Assembly: GCA_947455465.1 (NCBI GenBank)
Contig: CANGNS010000002.1
Span: forward strand, 1-64,000
Direction: 5' to 3'
DNA: 64,000 nucleotides
DNA from: Comamonadaceae bacterium
GTDB lineage: Bacteria; Pseudomonadota; Gammaproteobacteria; Burkholderiales; Burkholderiaceae_C
Under the pieces are notes generated by a model. It was not told the DNA's origin. It saw only the letters and a program-made list of their open reading frames with translations, and searched no databases. Made by a program: the position numbers and the translations under genes. Every line of letters starts with the position of its first letter. Position 1 is the first letter of the stretch. Below are positions 36,500-46,819 of this stretch, piece by piece.

Positions 36500-37114
36500 T
36501 TACCCGGTGGTGGTTCCGGCCCCCAGTGCCCGCAGCGCCTGAGCCGTCTCAAACAAGGGCAGCCCCATGATGCCAGAGTAACTGCCCTCTATGCGCGCAA
36601 TAAACGCCGCCGCCCGCCCCTGCACCCCATACGCGCCGGCCTTGCCCATAGGCTCACCGGTGGCGACGTAGGCAGCAATTTCTGCATCTCTCAGTGGCGC
36701 AAACTGCACCTCAGACGCACTGCAAGCGTACTGGCGCTGCGTCCCCCAGGCCAGTGCGATGGCGGTAAACACCTGGTGGCTGCGCCCGGCCAGCGAGCGC
36801 AGCATGCGCGCCGCGTCCTGGGCATCGGCCGGTTTGCCCAAAATATGACCGTCAAGCGCTACCGTCGTGTCGGCGCACAAAATGGGCGCCTCGGGCAGCG
36901 CGCGCGCCGCCTGCCGCAGGCACGCGGCTTCCAGTTTGAGGGCGCTGACGCGCTGCACATAGGCTTGGGGCGCCTCGCCCGCGACGGTCTGCTCTAGCGC
37001 CTCCGCGTCTTCCTCGGGGCCGGCCAGCAGCAATTGGTGGGCCAGGCCGAGCTGGTCGAGCAACTGGCTGCGCCGGGGACTTTGCGAGGCGAGGTAAATA
37101 AAAGCGGGGGTCAT
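36500..37114 (-). CDS. maf: Maf-like nucleoside triphosphate pyrophosphatase
   Basis: A 204-residue Maf/Ham1-fold enzyme that hydrolyses dTTP/UTP or modified nucleotides. Motifs: [26 protein letters not shown] and [15 protein letters not shown] prefer ATG 37114 over a GTG four codons earlier. It is between rlmH and rng, an order conserved in betaproteobacteria. Confidence 0.93.
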   Translation of the reverse strand: MTPAFIYLASQSPRRSQLLDQLGLAHQLLLAGPEEDAEALEQTVAGEAPQAYVQRVSALKLEAACLRQAARALPEAPILCADTTVALDGHILGKPADAQDAARMLRSLAGRSHQVFTAIALAWGTQRQYACSASEVQFAPLRDAEIAAYVATGEPMGKAGAYGVQGRAAAFIARIEGSYSGIMGLPLFETAQALRALGAGTTTG

Positions 37115-37138
37115 GCGCAGGCTCACTGAGTTGTTCGC

Positions 37139-37606
37139 TTATTCGCGGTGGTACGGATGCTTGGCGTTGACCGACCAAGCGCGGTACAGCTGCTCTATAA
37201 GCAGCACCCGCGCCATCGCATGAGGCAGCGTCAGGTCTGACAAGGCGATGCGCTCGTGCGCGGAGGCCCGAAACGCAGGCGCCAGGCCGTCGGGGCCACC
37301 GATGACCAGGGCCACATCACCGCCCTCACCTTGCCAACTTTGCAGGCGCTGGGCTAGCGCCAGGGTACTGAGCTTGCTGCCGCGTTCGTCCAGCACCACG
37401 GTGCGCGTGCCTTTGGGAATGGCCGCCTCGATGCGCGCTTGCTCAGCGGCGTACAAGGTTTCCAGGGTTTTGGAGCCGCGCGGCTCGGTCTTGACCGCCT
37501 TGAGTTCGATACGGATTTCGGGCGGAAAGCGCTTGGCGTAATCATCCCAGGCGGTTTGCGCCCAATCGGGGACGCGCTGGCCGACCGCGACGATGTACAG
37601 CCGCAC
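37139..37606 (-). CDS. rlmH: 23S rRNA pseudouridine-1915 N3-methyltransferase
   Basis: A 155-residue SPOUT methyltransferase. It matches the whole family: [39 protein letters not shown] (SAM knot) and the C-terminal HPYHRE. It starts 4 bases after the rsfS stop. Confidence 0.96.
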   Translation of the reverse strand: MRLYIVAVGQRVPDWAQTAWDDYAKRFPPEIRIELKAVKTEPRGSKTLETLYAAEQARIEAAIPKGTRTVVLDERGSKLSTLALAQRLQSWQGEGGDVALVIGGPDGLAPAFRASAHERIALSDLTLPHAMARVLLIEQLYRAWSVNAKHPYHRE

Positions 37607-37610
37607 CGCG

Positions 37611-38339
37611 TCAAGCGCTCTTGCGCGGCGCCTTGGCTGCGGGGCGCTTGGCCGCTACTTTTTTGGCAGCGGCCTTCTTGGCCGGCGCTTTGGGGCGGGT
37701 GCTGGTGGCCGGCACCACCACTTTGCTTACCGTGCGCACGGCAGCCGGTTTGGCTACGGCTGCGCCGGACGCAGCGCTTTTGCGCGCGGGCGATTTGGCA
37801 GCGGCCGCTTTGGCACTCTTCTTTTGTGCGGCTTCAGCGTCTTTGCGCACCTGGGCTTTGGAGGGGAAGGCCTGGGCGACGCCAATCTTTGCGGCATTGG
37901 AGCGGCGCAAGGTGGGCGCCGGCTTGGCTTTGACCGGTTCGGCAGGCGCCGGTGCAGGCGCGGCAGGCTTGGCTGCGCCTAGTTTGAGGCGCACCGGCTT
38001 GTCGCCCCAGAGTTCTTCAAGGTTGTAGTACTGGCGAAAACTCGGCTGCATGATGTGCACCACCGCCTGGCCGCAATCCACAATAATCCACTCGCCATTG
38101 CCCTCGCCTTCGATACGCGGTTTGGAAAAACCGGCTTCGCGCACGGCGTCGCGCACACTGGCGGCGAGCGCTTTGGTCTGGCGGTTGGACGTGCCCGAGG
38201 CGACGATGACGCGCTCAAAAAGAGCCGACAGCTCTTCGGTATCAAACACGCGGATGTCCTGGGCCTTCACGTCCTCCAGCCCATCGACAATGGCGCGCTG
38301 CAGTTTTTGGATGTCGTTTTTTTTGTTGGAAGTGGTCAT
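37611..38339 (-). CDS. rsfS: Ribosome silencing factor with long basic tail
   Basis: A 242-residue protein. Residues 1 to about 120 are the RsfS (Iojap) domain that binds ribosomal protein L14 and blocks subunit joining ([53 protein letters not shown]). About 120 more residues form an Ala/Lys/Pro-rich tail (for example [17 protein letters not shown]), like a histone H1-type tail; typical RsfS proteins end soon after the core. The ATG overlaps the nadD stop by one base. Confidence 0.93.
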   Translation of the reverse strand: MTTSNKKNDIQKLQRAIVDGLEDVKAQDIRVFDTEELSALFERVIVASGTSNRQTKALAASVRDAVREAGFSKPRIEGEGNGEWIIVDCGQAVVHIMQPSFRQYYNLEELWGDKPVRLKLGAAKPAAPAPAPAEPVKAKPAPTLRRSNAAKIGVAQAFPSKAQVRKDAEAAQKKSAKAAAAKSPARKSAASGAAVAKPAAVRTVSKVVVPATSTRPKAPAKKAAAKKVAAKRPAAKAPRKSA

Positions 38340-38944
38340 CAGGGCGTTTGGTAGAGGTGGTGATCTGCAATATAGCGGGCAACAGGGTCGGGCAGCATCG
38401 CCTGCACAGGTTGGCGGTGGGCCACGCGGTGGCGAATGTCGGTAGAACTGACGGCCTGGGCCGACATGGGAAGCGCCTGCAAGGAAAACGTGGCGCGCAA
38501 AGTGGCATCCAAGGCAGTCACCTGGCCCGCCTCATCGGGGCGGACAGCGACCCAAATTATAGCCAGCCGGGCCAAATCAGCCGCCCGGTGCCAGGCGGGC
38601 AGCCCCTGCGCCTGGTCCTGGCCGATCAGCAAGTGGATCTGGGCATCGGGGCGCTGGCGGCGCAAAGCCTCCAAAGTGTCTACCGTGTAGCTGGGCCCAT
38701 CGCGCTGGATTTCGATGTCGTCCACGCGGATGACGGGCCCATCGCCAAAGGCCGCTTGGCACATGGCCAGGCGGTGTGGTGCCGGGCTGAGCGGGCGGCT
38801 TTTGTGCCAGGCCTGGCCGGTGGGAACGATGCGCAGCTCGCTCAAATCCAGCTGCGCGATGGCGGCTTGCGCCAAAGCAACATGGCCCCGATGCGGCGGG
38901 TCAAAAGCCCCGCCAAAGACGCCGATGCGCTCGCGCTGGCTCAA
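38339..38944 (-). CDS. nadD: Nicotinate-nucleotide adenylyltransferase
   Basis: A 201-residue enzyme of NAD synthesis with the nucleotidyltransferase motif [14 protein letters not shown], the SxTxxT-like motif SSTDIRHRV and the end [13 protein letters not shown] place the start at TTG 38944, overlapping the hemF stop (TTGA), because the family begins just there; the much longer frame to 39346 is the hemF shadow. No ATG precedes the motif closely. Confidence 0.92.
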   Translation of the reverse strand: MSQRERIGVFGGAFDPPHRGHVALAQAAIAQLDLSELRIVPTGQAWHKSRPLSPAPHRLAMCQAAFGDGPVIRVDDIEIQRDGPSYTVDTLEALRRQRPDAQIHLLIGQDQAQGLPAWHRAADLARLAIIWVAVRPDEAGQVTALDATLRATFSLQALPMSAQAVSSTDIRHRVAHRQPVQAMLPDPVARYIADHHLYQTP

Positions 38945-39858
38945 ACCCAGTCCCGCCGCACCAGAAATTTCTCGTACAGCGCAGCCTCGGCGCTGCCCGG
39001 CTCGGGCTGGTGCTGGTAAGACCAGCTCACCTGCGGCGGCATGGAGAGCAAGATCGACTCGGTGCGCCCGCCCGACTGCAATCCAAAGTGCGTGCCCCGG
39101 TCCCAGACCAGGTTGAACTCCACATAGCGGCCGCGCCGGTACAGCTGAAACGCGCGCTCGCGCTCTCCATAAGGCGTGTCCATGCGCCGCTGCACCAGGG
39201 GAATGTAGGCGGCGACAAAAGCGTCGCCGACGGCGCGCAGCATGGCAAAGCTGCCGTCCTGGCCCAGTTCGGAAAAATCGTCGAAGAACACGCCGCCCAC
39301 GCCGCGTGGTTCCTCGCGGTGCTTGAGGTAGAAATAGTCGTCGCACCAGGTCTTAAAACGCGGATATTTATCCTCGCCAAAAGGGGCCAGTGCGGTTTTA
39401 CAAGTTTGGTGGAAATGCACCACATCGTCCTCAAACCCATAAATCGGCGTGAGGTCCATGCCGCCGCCAAACCAGCAGACCGGTGCGCCATCGGGCGCCT
39501 TGGCGGCGAGCATGCGCACATTCATGTGGGCCGTAGGCGCAAAAGGATTGCGCGGGTGAAACACCAAAGACACGCCCAGCGCCTCAAAGCCCGAGCCGGC
39601 CAGCTCGGGGCGGTGCTGCGTCGCGCTAGGCGGCAAGCGCGGGCCGCGCACATGTGAAAAGCCTACGCCCGCACGCTCAAACACCGGCCCGCCTTCCAAA
39701 ATTTGGGTGATGCCGTCGCCCTGCAAGGTCTGCCCGGCGGGTTTGGACCAGGGGTCGACCACAAAGCTGCCACCGTCCAGCGCGGCGACGGCGCCGGTCA
39801 GGCGCTTTTGCAAATCGAGCAGGTAATCGCGCACATTGGCGGTGGTGGCGGCAAGCAT
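38941..39858 (-). CDS. hemF: Oxygen-dependent coproporphyrinogen III oxidase
   Basis: A 305-residue haem enzyme that converts coproporphyrinogen III to protoporphyrinogen IX with oxygen. Family blocks are plain: [43 protein letters not shown] and [18 protein letters not shown]. It follows the acyltransferase by 3 bases and is coupled to nadD. Confidence 0.96.
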   Translation of the reverse strand: MLAATTANVRDYLLDLQKRLTGAVAALDGGSFVVDPWSKPAGQTLQGDGITQILEGGPVFERAGVGFSHVRGPRLPPSATQHRPELAGSGFEALGVSLVFHPRNPFAPTAHMNVRMLAAKAPDGAPVCWFGGGMDLTPIYGFEDDVVHFHQTCKTALAPFGEDKYPRFKTWCDDYFYLKHREEPRGVGGVFFDDFSELGQDGSFAMLRAVGDAFVAAYIPLVQRRMDTPYGERERAFQLYRRGRYVEFNLVWDRGTHFGLQSGGRTESILLSMPPQVSWSYQHQPEPGSAEAALYEKFLVRRDWV

Positions 39859-39861
39859 GGT

Positions 39862-40500
39862 TTATTTTCCTTGGTGGGGGGAAGCATCGGCGGGCAGCAA
39901 GCGCACCGGGGATTCTTGGGCGGGGCGCAGCCCGTGCGCGCCCTCAAAGTAGGCGGCGATGTGCGCCATGTCGGTTGGCATGTCGCCGCTCAGGCGCATG
40001 AACTCGGTGGCCACAATGGTTTTTCGGCTGTAGTCCAGGCGCACCAGGCACAGCGGGATATCGGCCTGCAGGGCGGTACGGTAAAAACCACTGCGCCAGC
40101 CCTCGGTACGCTTGCGCGTGCCCTCGGGCGCAAGACCAAACCAGCAATAGCGCCCGCCCGCGCGTGCGTCCTGCAACTGGCGCACCGCCTGCCCGACCAA
40201 ACCGTGGGGCGCGTCGCGCAGCACCGGTATGCCGCCCATCCAGCGCAGCCAGGCGCCTAGCAAGGGCACCTTGAAGAGGCTGCCCTTGCCCCAGAAATTG
40301 ACCTGCAAGCCAATAGACCATTTGGCGATCACGGCCAGCACAAAGTCCCAGTTGCTGGTGTGCGGGTAGACCACAAACATGCCTTGCAAACTGGGCAGTC
40401 CGGCAAAGTGCAATTGCCAACCCAGCGCCCGCAAAAGCCAGCGCGCCAGGGCGCTGTCGCCTTGCAGCTGGACGGTAGGGGGCGACGCCACTGCGCTCAC
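39862..40500 (-). CDS. Lysophospholipid acyltransferase family protein
   Basis: A 212-residue acyltransferase with the HX4D motif in YPHTSNWD, and FGLAPEGTRKRTEGWRSGF as the EGTR block. It probably acylates a lysophospholipid or lipid A-like acceptor at the inner membrane. The start is GTG 40500, whose bases contain the purD stop (GTGA); the longer frame to 40650 is inside purD. This small acyltransferase between purD and hemF is seen in other Burkholderiales. Confidence 0.86.
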   Translation of the reverse strand: MSAVASPPTVQLQGDSALARWLLRALGWQLHFAGLPSLQGMFVVYPHTSNWDFVLAVIAKWSIGLQVNFWGKGSLFKVPLLGAWLRWMGGIPVLRDAPHGLVGQAVRQLQDARAGGRYCWFGLAPEGTRKRTEGWRSGFYRTALQADIPLCLVRLDYSRKTIVATEFMRLSGDMPTDMAHIAAYFEGAHGLRPAQESPVRLLPADASPHQGK

Positions 40501-41783
40501 GGACGTTTGAGCGCCCGAAATCCGATGTCGCTGCGCCATTGCATGCCATCGAAATGGATGCCGCGCAGGCCCTCGTACGCCCGGCTTTGGGCGGCGCGCA
40601 CCGAATCGGCCAGCGCCGTAACGCACAGAACGCGCCCGCCCGAGGTGCAAAGCACGCCCTCGTCCAAGCGGGTGCCGGCGTGGAACACCACCAGGTCGGG
40701 CGCCTCGGCCGGCAAGCCGGTAATGGCGTCGCCAGCGCGCGCTTGGACCGGGTAACCGGCGGCGGCCAGCACCACGCCCAAGGCGATGCGCCTATCCCAC
40801 TGCAACTCCAGGTCGGCCAGGCCTTTTCCGGTATCTGTCGCTGCCCACAGCACGTCCACCAGATCCGTTTTGAGGCGGGCCAGGATGGGCTGGGTCTCGG
40901 GGTCGCCCATGCGGCAGTTGAACTCCAGGGTTTTGACCGCGCCGTCCGGGCTGACCATCAGGCCGGCGTACAAAAAGCCGGTGAAGGGGATGCCGTCTTT
41001 CTCCATGCCCCGGATGGTGGGCCAAATGACCTCGTTCATCGCCCGGGCATGCACTTTGGGGGTGACCACCGGCGCAGGCGAGTACGCACCCATGCCGCCG
41101 GTGTTAGGGCCCTGGTCGCCGTCCTGCAGGCGCTTATGGTCTTGGCTGCTGGCCAGGGCGACCACGTTGCGCCCGTCGCACAGGACGATAAAGCTGGCCT
41201 CCTCGCCCTGCAAAAATTCTTCAATAACCACGCGCGCGCCGCCTTGGGCGCTGCTGCCAAATGCGTTATCGCTGAGCATGAAGTCCACCGCCGCATGCGC
41301 TTGCTCTAGGGTGCTGGCCACCACCACCCCTTTGCCGGCGGCCAGGCCGTCGGCCTTGACCACAATAGGTGCGCCCATGGAATCTATATAGGCGTGGGCC
41401 AAGGCAGGCTCGGAAAACACCTCAAAGCGCGCCGTCGGGATGCCGTGGCGGGCCATAAACGACTTGGAAAACGCCTTGGAACTTTCTAACTGCGCGGCCG
41501 CCTGCGTGGGGCCAAAGATGCGCAGCCCGTGCGCGCGAAACTCGTCGACCACGCCCGCGGCCAAAGGGCCTTCGGGGCCGACGACGGTGAGCTCGATTTT
41601 GTGCGCCTGCGCCCATTGGCGCAGCTGCACGGTGTCGGTGATCGGCAGGTTATTCAGCCGCACATCGCTGGCCGTGCCGCCATTGCCCGGTGCCACATAG
41701 ACCATTTGCACCTTGGGCGACTGGGCCAGTTTCCAGGCCAGTGCATGTTCGCGGCCACCGCCGCCGATGACCAGGATATTCAT
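40497..41783 (-). CDS. purD: Phosphoribosylamine-glycine ligase
   Basis: A 428-residue purine-synthesis enzyme with the ATP-grasp fold. Seen: [65 protein letters not shown] and [13 protein letters not shown]. Its ATG overlaps the yebC stop by 4 bases. Confidence 0.97.
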   Translation of the reverse strand: MNILVIGGGGREHALAWKLAQSPKVQMVYVAPGNGGTASDVRLNNLPITDTVQLRQWAQAHKIELTVVGPEGPLAAGVVDEFRAHGLRIFGPTQAAAQLESSKAFSKSFMARHGIPTARFEVFSEPALAHAYIDSMGAPIVVKADGLAAGKGVVVASTLEQAHAAVDFMLSDNAFGSSAQGGARVVIEEFLQGEEASFIVLCDGRNVVALASSQDHKRLQDGDQGPNTGGMGAYSPAPVVTPKVHARAMNEVIWPTIRGMEKDGIPFTGFLYAGLMVSPDGAVKTLEFNCRMGDPETQPILARLKTDLVDVLWAATDTGKGLADLELQWDRRIALGVVLAAAGYPVQARAGDAITGLPAEAPDLVVFHAGTRLDEGVLCTSGGRVLCVTALADSVRAAQSRAYEGLRGIHFDGMQWRSDIGFRALKRP

Positions 41784-42499
41784 AAGTCAGCGTTGTGGAA
41801 GATTTCCTGCACGTCGTCCAGGTCTTCGAGCACGTCCAGCAGTTTTTGCATTCGGGCGGCATCGTCAGCGCCCAGCTCGACGGGGTTTTCGGCGCGCATG
41901 GTGACCACCGCTTCGGCGCAGACCAGACCGGCCGCGTCCAGGGCTGCCTTGACGGCTTCGAAGTCCGCGGGCGTGGTCAGCACCTCGATCACGCCATCGT
42001 CGTGGGTGAGCACGTCCTCGGCGCCCGCTTCCAGTGCGGCTTCCATGACCTTGTCTTCGCTAGTGCCCGGGGCGTAAATAAGCTGGCCGACATGCTTGAA
42101 CTGGAACACTACCGAGCCTTCGGCGCCCATATTGCCGCCGTGTTTATTGAGGGCGTGGCGCACCTCGGCCACGGTGCGCACACGGTTGTCGGTCATGGTG
42201 TCAATGACGATGGCCGCCCCGCCGATGCCGTAGCCCTCGTAGCGGATTTCCTCGTAGGTAACGCCTTCTTGGTTGCCGGTGGCTTTGTCGATGTTGTATT
42301 TGATGCGGTCGGCCGGCATATTGGCCGCCTTGGCGCGCTCTACGGCCAGGCGCAGGCGCGGGTTCATGCCCAAATCGCCGCCGCCGGCGCGGGCAGCGAC
42401 GGTAATTTCTCGGATGATGCGGGTCCAGACCTTGCCCCGCTTTTCGTCCTGACGACCTTTACGGTGCTGAATATTGGCCCATTTGCTGTGTCCTGCCAC
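41780..42499 (-). CDS. YebC/PmpR family regulator (TACO1-like)
   Basis: A 239-residue member of the YebC family, reported in other bacteria to act as DNA-binding regulator or in translation of proline stretches. It begins [18 protein letters not shown] and contains the acidic block [15 protein letters not shown]. It opens the minus-strand block that runs on through purD to rng; the divergent HerA-like gene starts 58 bp away. Confidence 0.94.
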   Translation of the reverse strand: MAGHSKWANIQHRKGRQDEKRGKVWTRIIREITVAARAGGGDLGMNPRLRLAVERAKAANMPADRIKYNIDKATGNQEGVTYEEIRYEGYGIGGAAIVIDTMTDNRVRTVAEVRHALNKHGGNMGAEGSVVFQFKHVGQLIYAPGTSEDKVMEAALEAGAEDVLTHDDGVIEVLTTPADFEAVKAALDAAGLVCAEAVVTMRAENPVELGADDAARMQKLLDVLEDLDDVQEIFHNADL

Positions 42500-42557
42500 G
42501 CGAAATCCTTTGAAAATTCGTTAACCTCAGGCGTCAATTGTACTTTTTGAGGTATCC

Positions 42558-44150
42558 ATGGCCCCACCGAACGAAGCCGGCATCCTGATCGCGCAAGGAC
42601 CGCGCGGCAAAGCCCCCACCCAGTGCTTTTTGCGGCCCGACAAGGCCAACCGCCACGGCTTGATCACCGGCGCCACCGGAACGGGCAAAACCATCACCCT
42701 GCAAACCCTGGCTGAAGGCTTCTCACGCCTGGGGGTGCCGGTCTTCATGGCGGACGTTAAAGGCGACCTCAGCGGCATAGCCCAGGCGGGCCAAGTGGGC
42801 GGCAAGCTGGCCAAAGTTCTGGCCGAGCGTGGCCTGGACGCGCCAGCGCCCGCTGGCTTTCCCACCACCCTGTGGGATGTGTTTGGCGAACAAGGCCACC
42901 CGGTGCGCGCCACGATCAGCGACTTAGGGCCCCTGTTGCTGGCGCGCATGCTCCAGCTCAACGAGACGCAGGCGGGCGTTTTGCAACTGGTTTTCAAGAT
43001 CGCCGACGACCAGGGCCTGATGCTGCTGGACATGAAAGACCTGCGCGCCATGTGCCAGTACGTGGGGGACAACGCCGCCGACTTCACCACCGAATACGGC
43101 AACATCAGCGCAGCCAGCATTGGCGCCATCCAGCGCGGGCTGATGCAAATCGAGGCCCAAGGCGGCGGCCGGTTTTTCGGCGAGCCTATGCTCAATATCG
43201 CCGACTTCATGCAGACCGACGGTGCTGGCCTGGGCTACGTGAACATCCTGGCCGCCGACAAACTGATGGCGGCGCCACGCCTGTACGCCACCTTTTTGCT
43301 CTGGATGCTGAGCGAACTCTTTGAGACCCTGCCCGAGGCGGGCGATCTGGACAAGCCCAAACTGGTGTTTTTCTTTGACGAGGCGCACCTGCTGTTTGCC
43401 GACGCGCCCAAAGTTCTGGTCGAGCGTATCGAATTGGTGGTGCGCCTGGTGCGCAGCAAGGGCGTGGGCGTGTTTTTCGTTACCCAAAACCCTTTGGATA
43501 TTCCCGACAGCGTGTTGGCCCAGCTGGGCAACCGCGTGCAGCACGCGCTGCGCGCCTTCACACCGCGTGACCAAAAGGCAGTCAAAGCGGCCGCCGACAC
43601 CATGCGCGGCAATGCCGGCTTGGACGTGGCCGCCGCCATTACCGACCTGGGCGTGGGTGAAGCCTTGGTCAGCATGCTCGACGACCAAGGTCGCCCCTGC
43701 CCGACCGAGCGGGCCTTTGTGCTGCCGCCGGCCAGTCAGATCGGACCGCTCACCATCGCCCAGCGCAGCGATTTGATGGGCCAATCCATCGTGGCGGGGG
43801 TGTATGAGAAGGTGGTGGACCGGGCGTCGGCGTACGAGGAGCTCAAGGGGGCATTGAGCGCACAAACAGCGCAATCAGCGCAACCGACGCAAACGGCCCC
43901 GACGATACCCAGCGCTCGGCAAGCGCCCCCCAACGCGACGCAGCCGCGCGCTGAGCCGATTGCCGACGCGCCGCCCGCACGCGGGATGCTCGATGGGTTG
44001 GACGATTTATGGGGCGGCGGTCAGGGACGGCGCAGAGCGAGCGTCGGCGAGCAACTGATCAAGAGCGCTGCCAGCTCGATTGGGCGCGAAGTGGGACGGC
44101 AGATTATTCGCGGGGTGCTGGGGAGCATTTTGGGTGGCGGGAGGCGCTAA
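42558..44150 (+). CDS. HerA-like ATPase (DUF853, YjgR family)
   Basis: A 530-residue P-loop ATPase with Walker [22 protein letters not shown], Walker [14 protein letters not shown], sensor [11 protein letters not shown] and an Arg-containing [12 protein letters not shown] low-complexity Gln/Thr/Pro stretch (about residues 433-470) links to a short C-terminal basic and Gly-rich end ([14 protein letters not shown]). Role unknown in this family; DNA or protein translocation is a guess from HerA. The Walker motifs are intact. Confidence 0.88.
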   Translation: MAPPNEAGILIAQGPRGKAPTQCFLRPDKANRHGLITGATGTGKTITLQTLAEGFSRLGVPVFMADVKGDLSGIAQAGQVGGKLAKVLAERGLDAPAPAGFPTTLWDVFGEQGHPVRATISDLGPLLLARMLQLNETQAGVLQLVFKIADDQGLMLLDMKDLRAMCQYVGDNAADFTTEYGNISAASIGAIQRGLMQIEAQGGGRFFGEPMLNIADFMQTDGAGLGYVNILAADKLMAAPRLYATFLLWMLSELFETLPEAGDLDKPKLVFFFDEAHLLFADAPKVLVERIELVVRLVRSKGVGVFFVTQNPLDIPDSVLAQLGNRVQHALRAFTPRDQKAVKAAADTMRGNAGLDVAAAITDLGVGEALVSMLDDQGRPCPTERAFVLPPASQIGPLTIAQRSDLMGQSIVAGVYEKVVDRASAYEELKGALSAQTAQSAQPTQTAPTIPSARQAPPNATQPRAEPIADAPPARGMLDGLDDLWGGGQGRRRASVGEQLIKSAASSIGREVGRQIIRGVLGSILGGGRR

Positions 44151-44156
44151 GATTTT

Positions 44157-45107
44157 CTAGCCTCGCGGCCTTGTTTCCAGCGCGTGTGCCGCCTTAGCCC
44201 CTGCCCCTGCACCGGCCTCTTGCACCAACCAATCTTTCAAAGCCATCACATCACTGCGGACCCGCCCCGCGCGTGGCGCCACGATGTACATGGGCTGATC
44301 CGTGCATACGCTTTGCGGTAGCGGGCGCACCAAACGGCCTTGCGCAATCAGGGGCTCCACAATATGGCGCCAGCCCAAAGCCAAGCCCTGGCCCTCCAGG
44401 GCTGCCTGTAAAACGATGGAGTAATCGTTAAATGTCAGGGCTTTGCCTGCACGCGCCGCGCTGACTCCAAAGCGTGCCAGCCAGGAGGTCCAATCCAGGC
44501 GCGGGCGGTAGCGCTCCTCCAAGTGCAAAAGGGTGCTGTGGGCCAGGTCTTGCGGGCTTTGCAACTGCGGATGCAAGGCTAAGAATGCCGGGCTGCAGAC
44601 GGCGAAAACCTCCTCGTCCACAAACCGCCAGCGCGCATGCTGCGCAAAGTCGCCACTGCCCAGGGTGATGGCCAAGTCGATACGCTCGCGCTCCAGGTCC
44701 AGGTCCACGTCGGTGGTGATACAGCGCAACTCAATGTCGGGGTGCTCTTGCTTAAAGCGCGCAATGCGCGGCATCAGCCACCAGGTCGCCGTCGCCGTGG
44801 ATACCGCCAGCGTGACCTGGTGCCCAGGCGTCATGCTGCGCACCTCGCGCAAGGCCTGGTCAATCAGGGTCAGGCCCAAAGTCGTTTGCTCGAGCAAGTA
44901 GCGCCCCGCGTGGGTGAGCTCCACGCCCTTGTGTCTGCGGGCGAACAGCACCACGCCCAGCTCGTCCTCCAGCACCCGAATGGCGTGGCTGACCGCGGGC
45001 TGGCCAATCGCCAACTCCTGTGCCGCCTTGGTAAAACTGCCGGTGCGGGCGGCGGCCTCGAAGGTGATCAGATTGCCCATGGCGGGCTGGTCAAAACGCT
45101 TTAGCAT
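44157..45107 (-). CDS. LysR-family transcriptional regulator
   Basis: A 316-residue regulator with an N-terminal winged helix (LITFEAAARTGSFTKAAQELAIGQPAVSHAI, read in two blocks) and a LysR effector domain of the GcvA-like type. It diverges from the MttB-family gene across about 110 bp, the usual layout for a regulator and its target, so it probably responds to a quaternary amine or its product. Confidence 0.9.
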   Translation of the reverse strand: MLKRFDQPAMGNLITFEAAARTGSFTKAAQELAIGQPAVSHAIRVLEDELGVVLFARRHKGVELTHAGRYLLEQTTLGLTLIDQALREVRSMTPGHQVTLAVSTATATWWLMPRIARFKQEHPDIELRCITTDVDLDLERERIDLAITLGSGDFAQHARWRFVDEEVFAVCSPAFLALHPQLQSPQDLAHSTLLHLEERYRPRLDWTSWLARFGVSAARAGKALTFNDYSIVLQAALEGQGLALGWRHIVEPLIAQGRLVRPLPQSVCTDQPMYIVAPRAGRVRSDVMALKDWLVQEAGAGAGAKAAHALETRPRG

Positions 45108-45218
45108 TAGTTTTATAAATGGCTAGGATGAAATTACCAAGGGGGCATAAGCCCTCGTACCTGCACTATTATCTTTATGTGTCGCATGCATTGCGCAAAT
45201 TTTTTGGAGACCGATGGC

Positions 45219-46784
45219 ATGAATGAATCTGATAGCCAAGTCCAGGCCAGCCCCGCGGCTGCACCCCGTGCCAATAGACGCAGCGGCGGTCGCGAGCGCC
45301 GTGACCCCCATGCCCGACCCACCGGGCCAGCCTACATCAAGCGCGTGATCCCCACCTACGAGGTGCTGGGCGAAGAAAGCCTGCTCCAAATCGAAGCCAC
45401 AGCCCACCGCATCCTGGCCGAGATCGGCTTGGATATTCGCGATGACGACGAAGCGCTGGCGCTGTTCAAAAAATCCGGCGCCAAGGTCGATGGCATGCGC
45501 GTGCGCTTTGAACCGGGGCATTTGCAAGAGGTGCTCAAAACTGCCCCAGCCCAGTTCACCCAGCATGCGCGCAACCCGGCGCACAGCGTGCCCATTGGCG
45601 GCAAAAACATTGTGTTCTCGCCGGCCTATGGCTCGCCTTTTGTGATGGACCTGGACCGGGGGCGGCGCTACGGCACGATTGAGGACTTTCAAAACTTTAT
45701 CAAGCTGGCCTACAGCAGCCCCTGGCTGCACCACAGCGGCGGCACGGTGTGCGAGCCGACCGATGTGCCGGTGAACAAGCGGCACCTGGACATGGTGTAT
45801 GCCCACATGCGCTATTCGGACAAGGCCTTTATGGGCTCCATCACCTCTGAGCAGCGGGCCGAAGATTCGATTGCCATGAGCCGCATTTTGTTTGGCGAGA
45901 AGTTTGTTGATGAAAACTGCGTCGTCCTGGGCAATGTGAACGTCAATTCGCCGCTGCTCTGGGACGGCACCATGACCAAGTCGGCCCGCGCCTATGCGCG
46001 TGCCAACCAGGCGGCGGTGATCGTGCCCTTTATTTTGGGCGGCGCCATGGGACCGGTGACCAACGCCGGGGCGATTGCGCAAGCCCATGCCGAAACCATC
46101 GTCGGCTGCGCACTCACACAACTGGAGCGGCCCGGCGCGCCGGTGATTTACGGCAACTTTTTATCCAGCATGTCGCTGCGTTCGGGCTCGCCCACGTTTG
46201 GTACGCCCGAGCCGGCGATTGGCTCGATGGTGGTGGGTCAGTTAGCGCGGCGCTTAAATTTGCCGCTGCGCTGCGCCGGGTCTTTTACCACCTCCAAACT
46301 GCCCGACGGCCAGGCCATGCAAGAGAGCGTGATGTCCATGCTCTCGGCCATCCATTGCGGCGCCAATTTCATCTTGCACGCCGCTGGCTTTTTGGACGGG
46401 CTTTTGTCCATGAGCTACGAAAAATTCATGATGGACGCCGATTTTTGCGGCGCGCTGCACAGCTATGTCAATGGCGTTACCGTCGATGAAAACACCCTGG
46501 CCATTAGCGCCTTCCAGGATGTGACGCCCGGCGGCCATTACTTGGGCAGCGCGCACACCATGGCCAATTACACCACTGCGTTTTTTGACTCCAGCATTTC
46601 AGACGACACGCCGTTTGAGACCTGGACCGAAGCAGGCCAAAGCGACGCGGCCACGCGCGCCAACAAACGCTGGAAGCAATCCCTTGCGGAATATGTGGCG
46701 CCGCCCATAGACGAAGCAGTCGATGCAGCGCTGCGCGACTTTATCGATCGCAAAAAAGCATCTATGCCAGACCAGTGGTACTAA
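45219..46784 (+). CDS. Trimethylamine methyltransferase (MttB)-family protein, non-pyrrolysine
   Basis: A 521-residue COG5598 protein. GGAGA lies 8 bases before ATG 45219; an ATG 14 codons earlier lacks a site. Family segments include EIGLDIRDDDEAL, FSPAYGSPFVMDLD, HHSGGTVCEPTD and NPALxx-like SGSPTFGTPEPAIGS. There is no internal amber codon, so it is not a pyrrolysine TMA enzyme. Non-Pyl relatives demethylate glycine betaine, proline betaine or carnitine-type compounds with a corrinoid protein, which is absent here. Its flavin neighbour suggests betaine or N-methyl amino acid breakdown. Confidence 0.88.
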   Translation: MNESDSQVQASPAAAPRANRRSGGRERRDPHARPTGPAYIKRVIPTYEVLGEESLLQIEATAHRILAEIGLDIRDDDEALALFKKSGAKVDGMRVRFEPGHLQEVLKTAPAQFTQHARNPAHSVPIGGKNIVFSPAYGSPFVMDLDRGRRYGTIEDFQNFIKLAYSSPWLHHSGGTVCEPTDVPVNKRHLDMVYAHMRYSDKAFMGSITSEQRAEDSIAMSRILFGEKFVDENCVVLGNVNVNSPLLWDGTMTKSARAYARANQAAVIVPFILGGAMGPVTNAGAIAQAHAETIVGCALTQLERPGAPVIYGNFLSSMSLRSGSPTFGTPEPAIGSMVVGQLARRLNLPLRCAGSFTTSKLPDGQAMQESVMSMLSAIHCGANFILHAAGFLDGLLSMSYEKFMMDADFCGALHSYVNGVTVDENTLAISAFQDVTPGGHYLGSAHTMANYTTAFFDSSISDDTPFETWTEAGQSDAATRANKRWKQSLAEYVAPPIDEAVDAALRDFIDRKKASMPDQWY

Positions 46785-46819
46785 AACCCGCCCTCTCAGC
46801 CCTTCACAGCGCACCTGCC

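Noticed and set aside
38945..39346. A much longer nadD starting inside hemF
   Set aside because: The extra residues are Arg/Ala-rich antisense-like frame of hemF and NadD proteins begin at the [11 protein letters not shown] motif.
45150..45172. Hairpin GGGC/GCCC between the LysR and MttB genes as a terminator
   Set aside because: Four base pairs, no T-run, and it sits in a divergent promoter region.
45177..46784. Pyrrolysine-type trimethylamine methyltransferase
   Set aside because: The frame has no internal amber codon and no pylT or corrinoid genes are nearby; it belongs to the non-Pyl branch.
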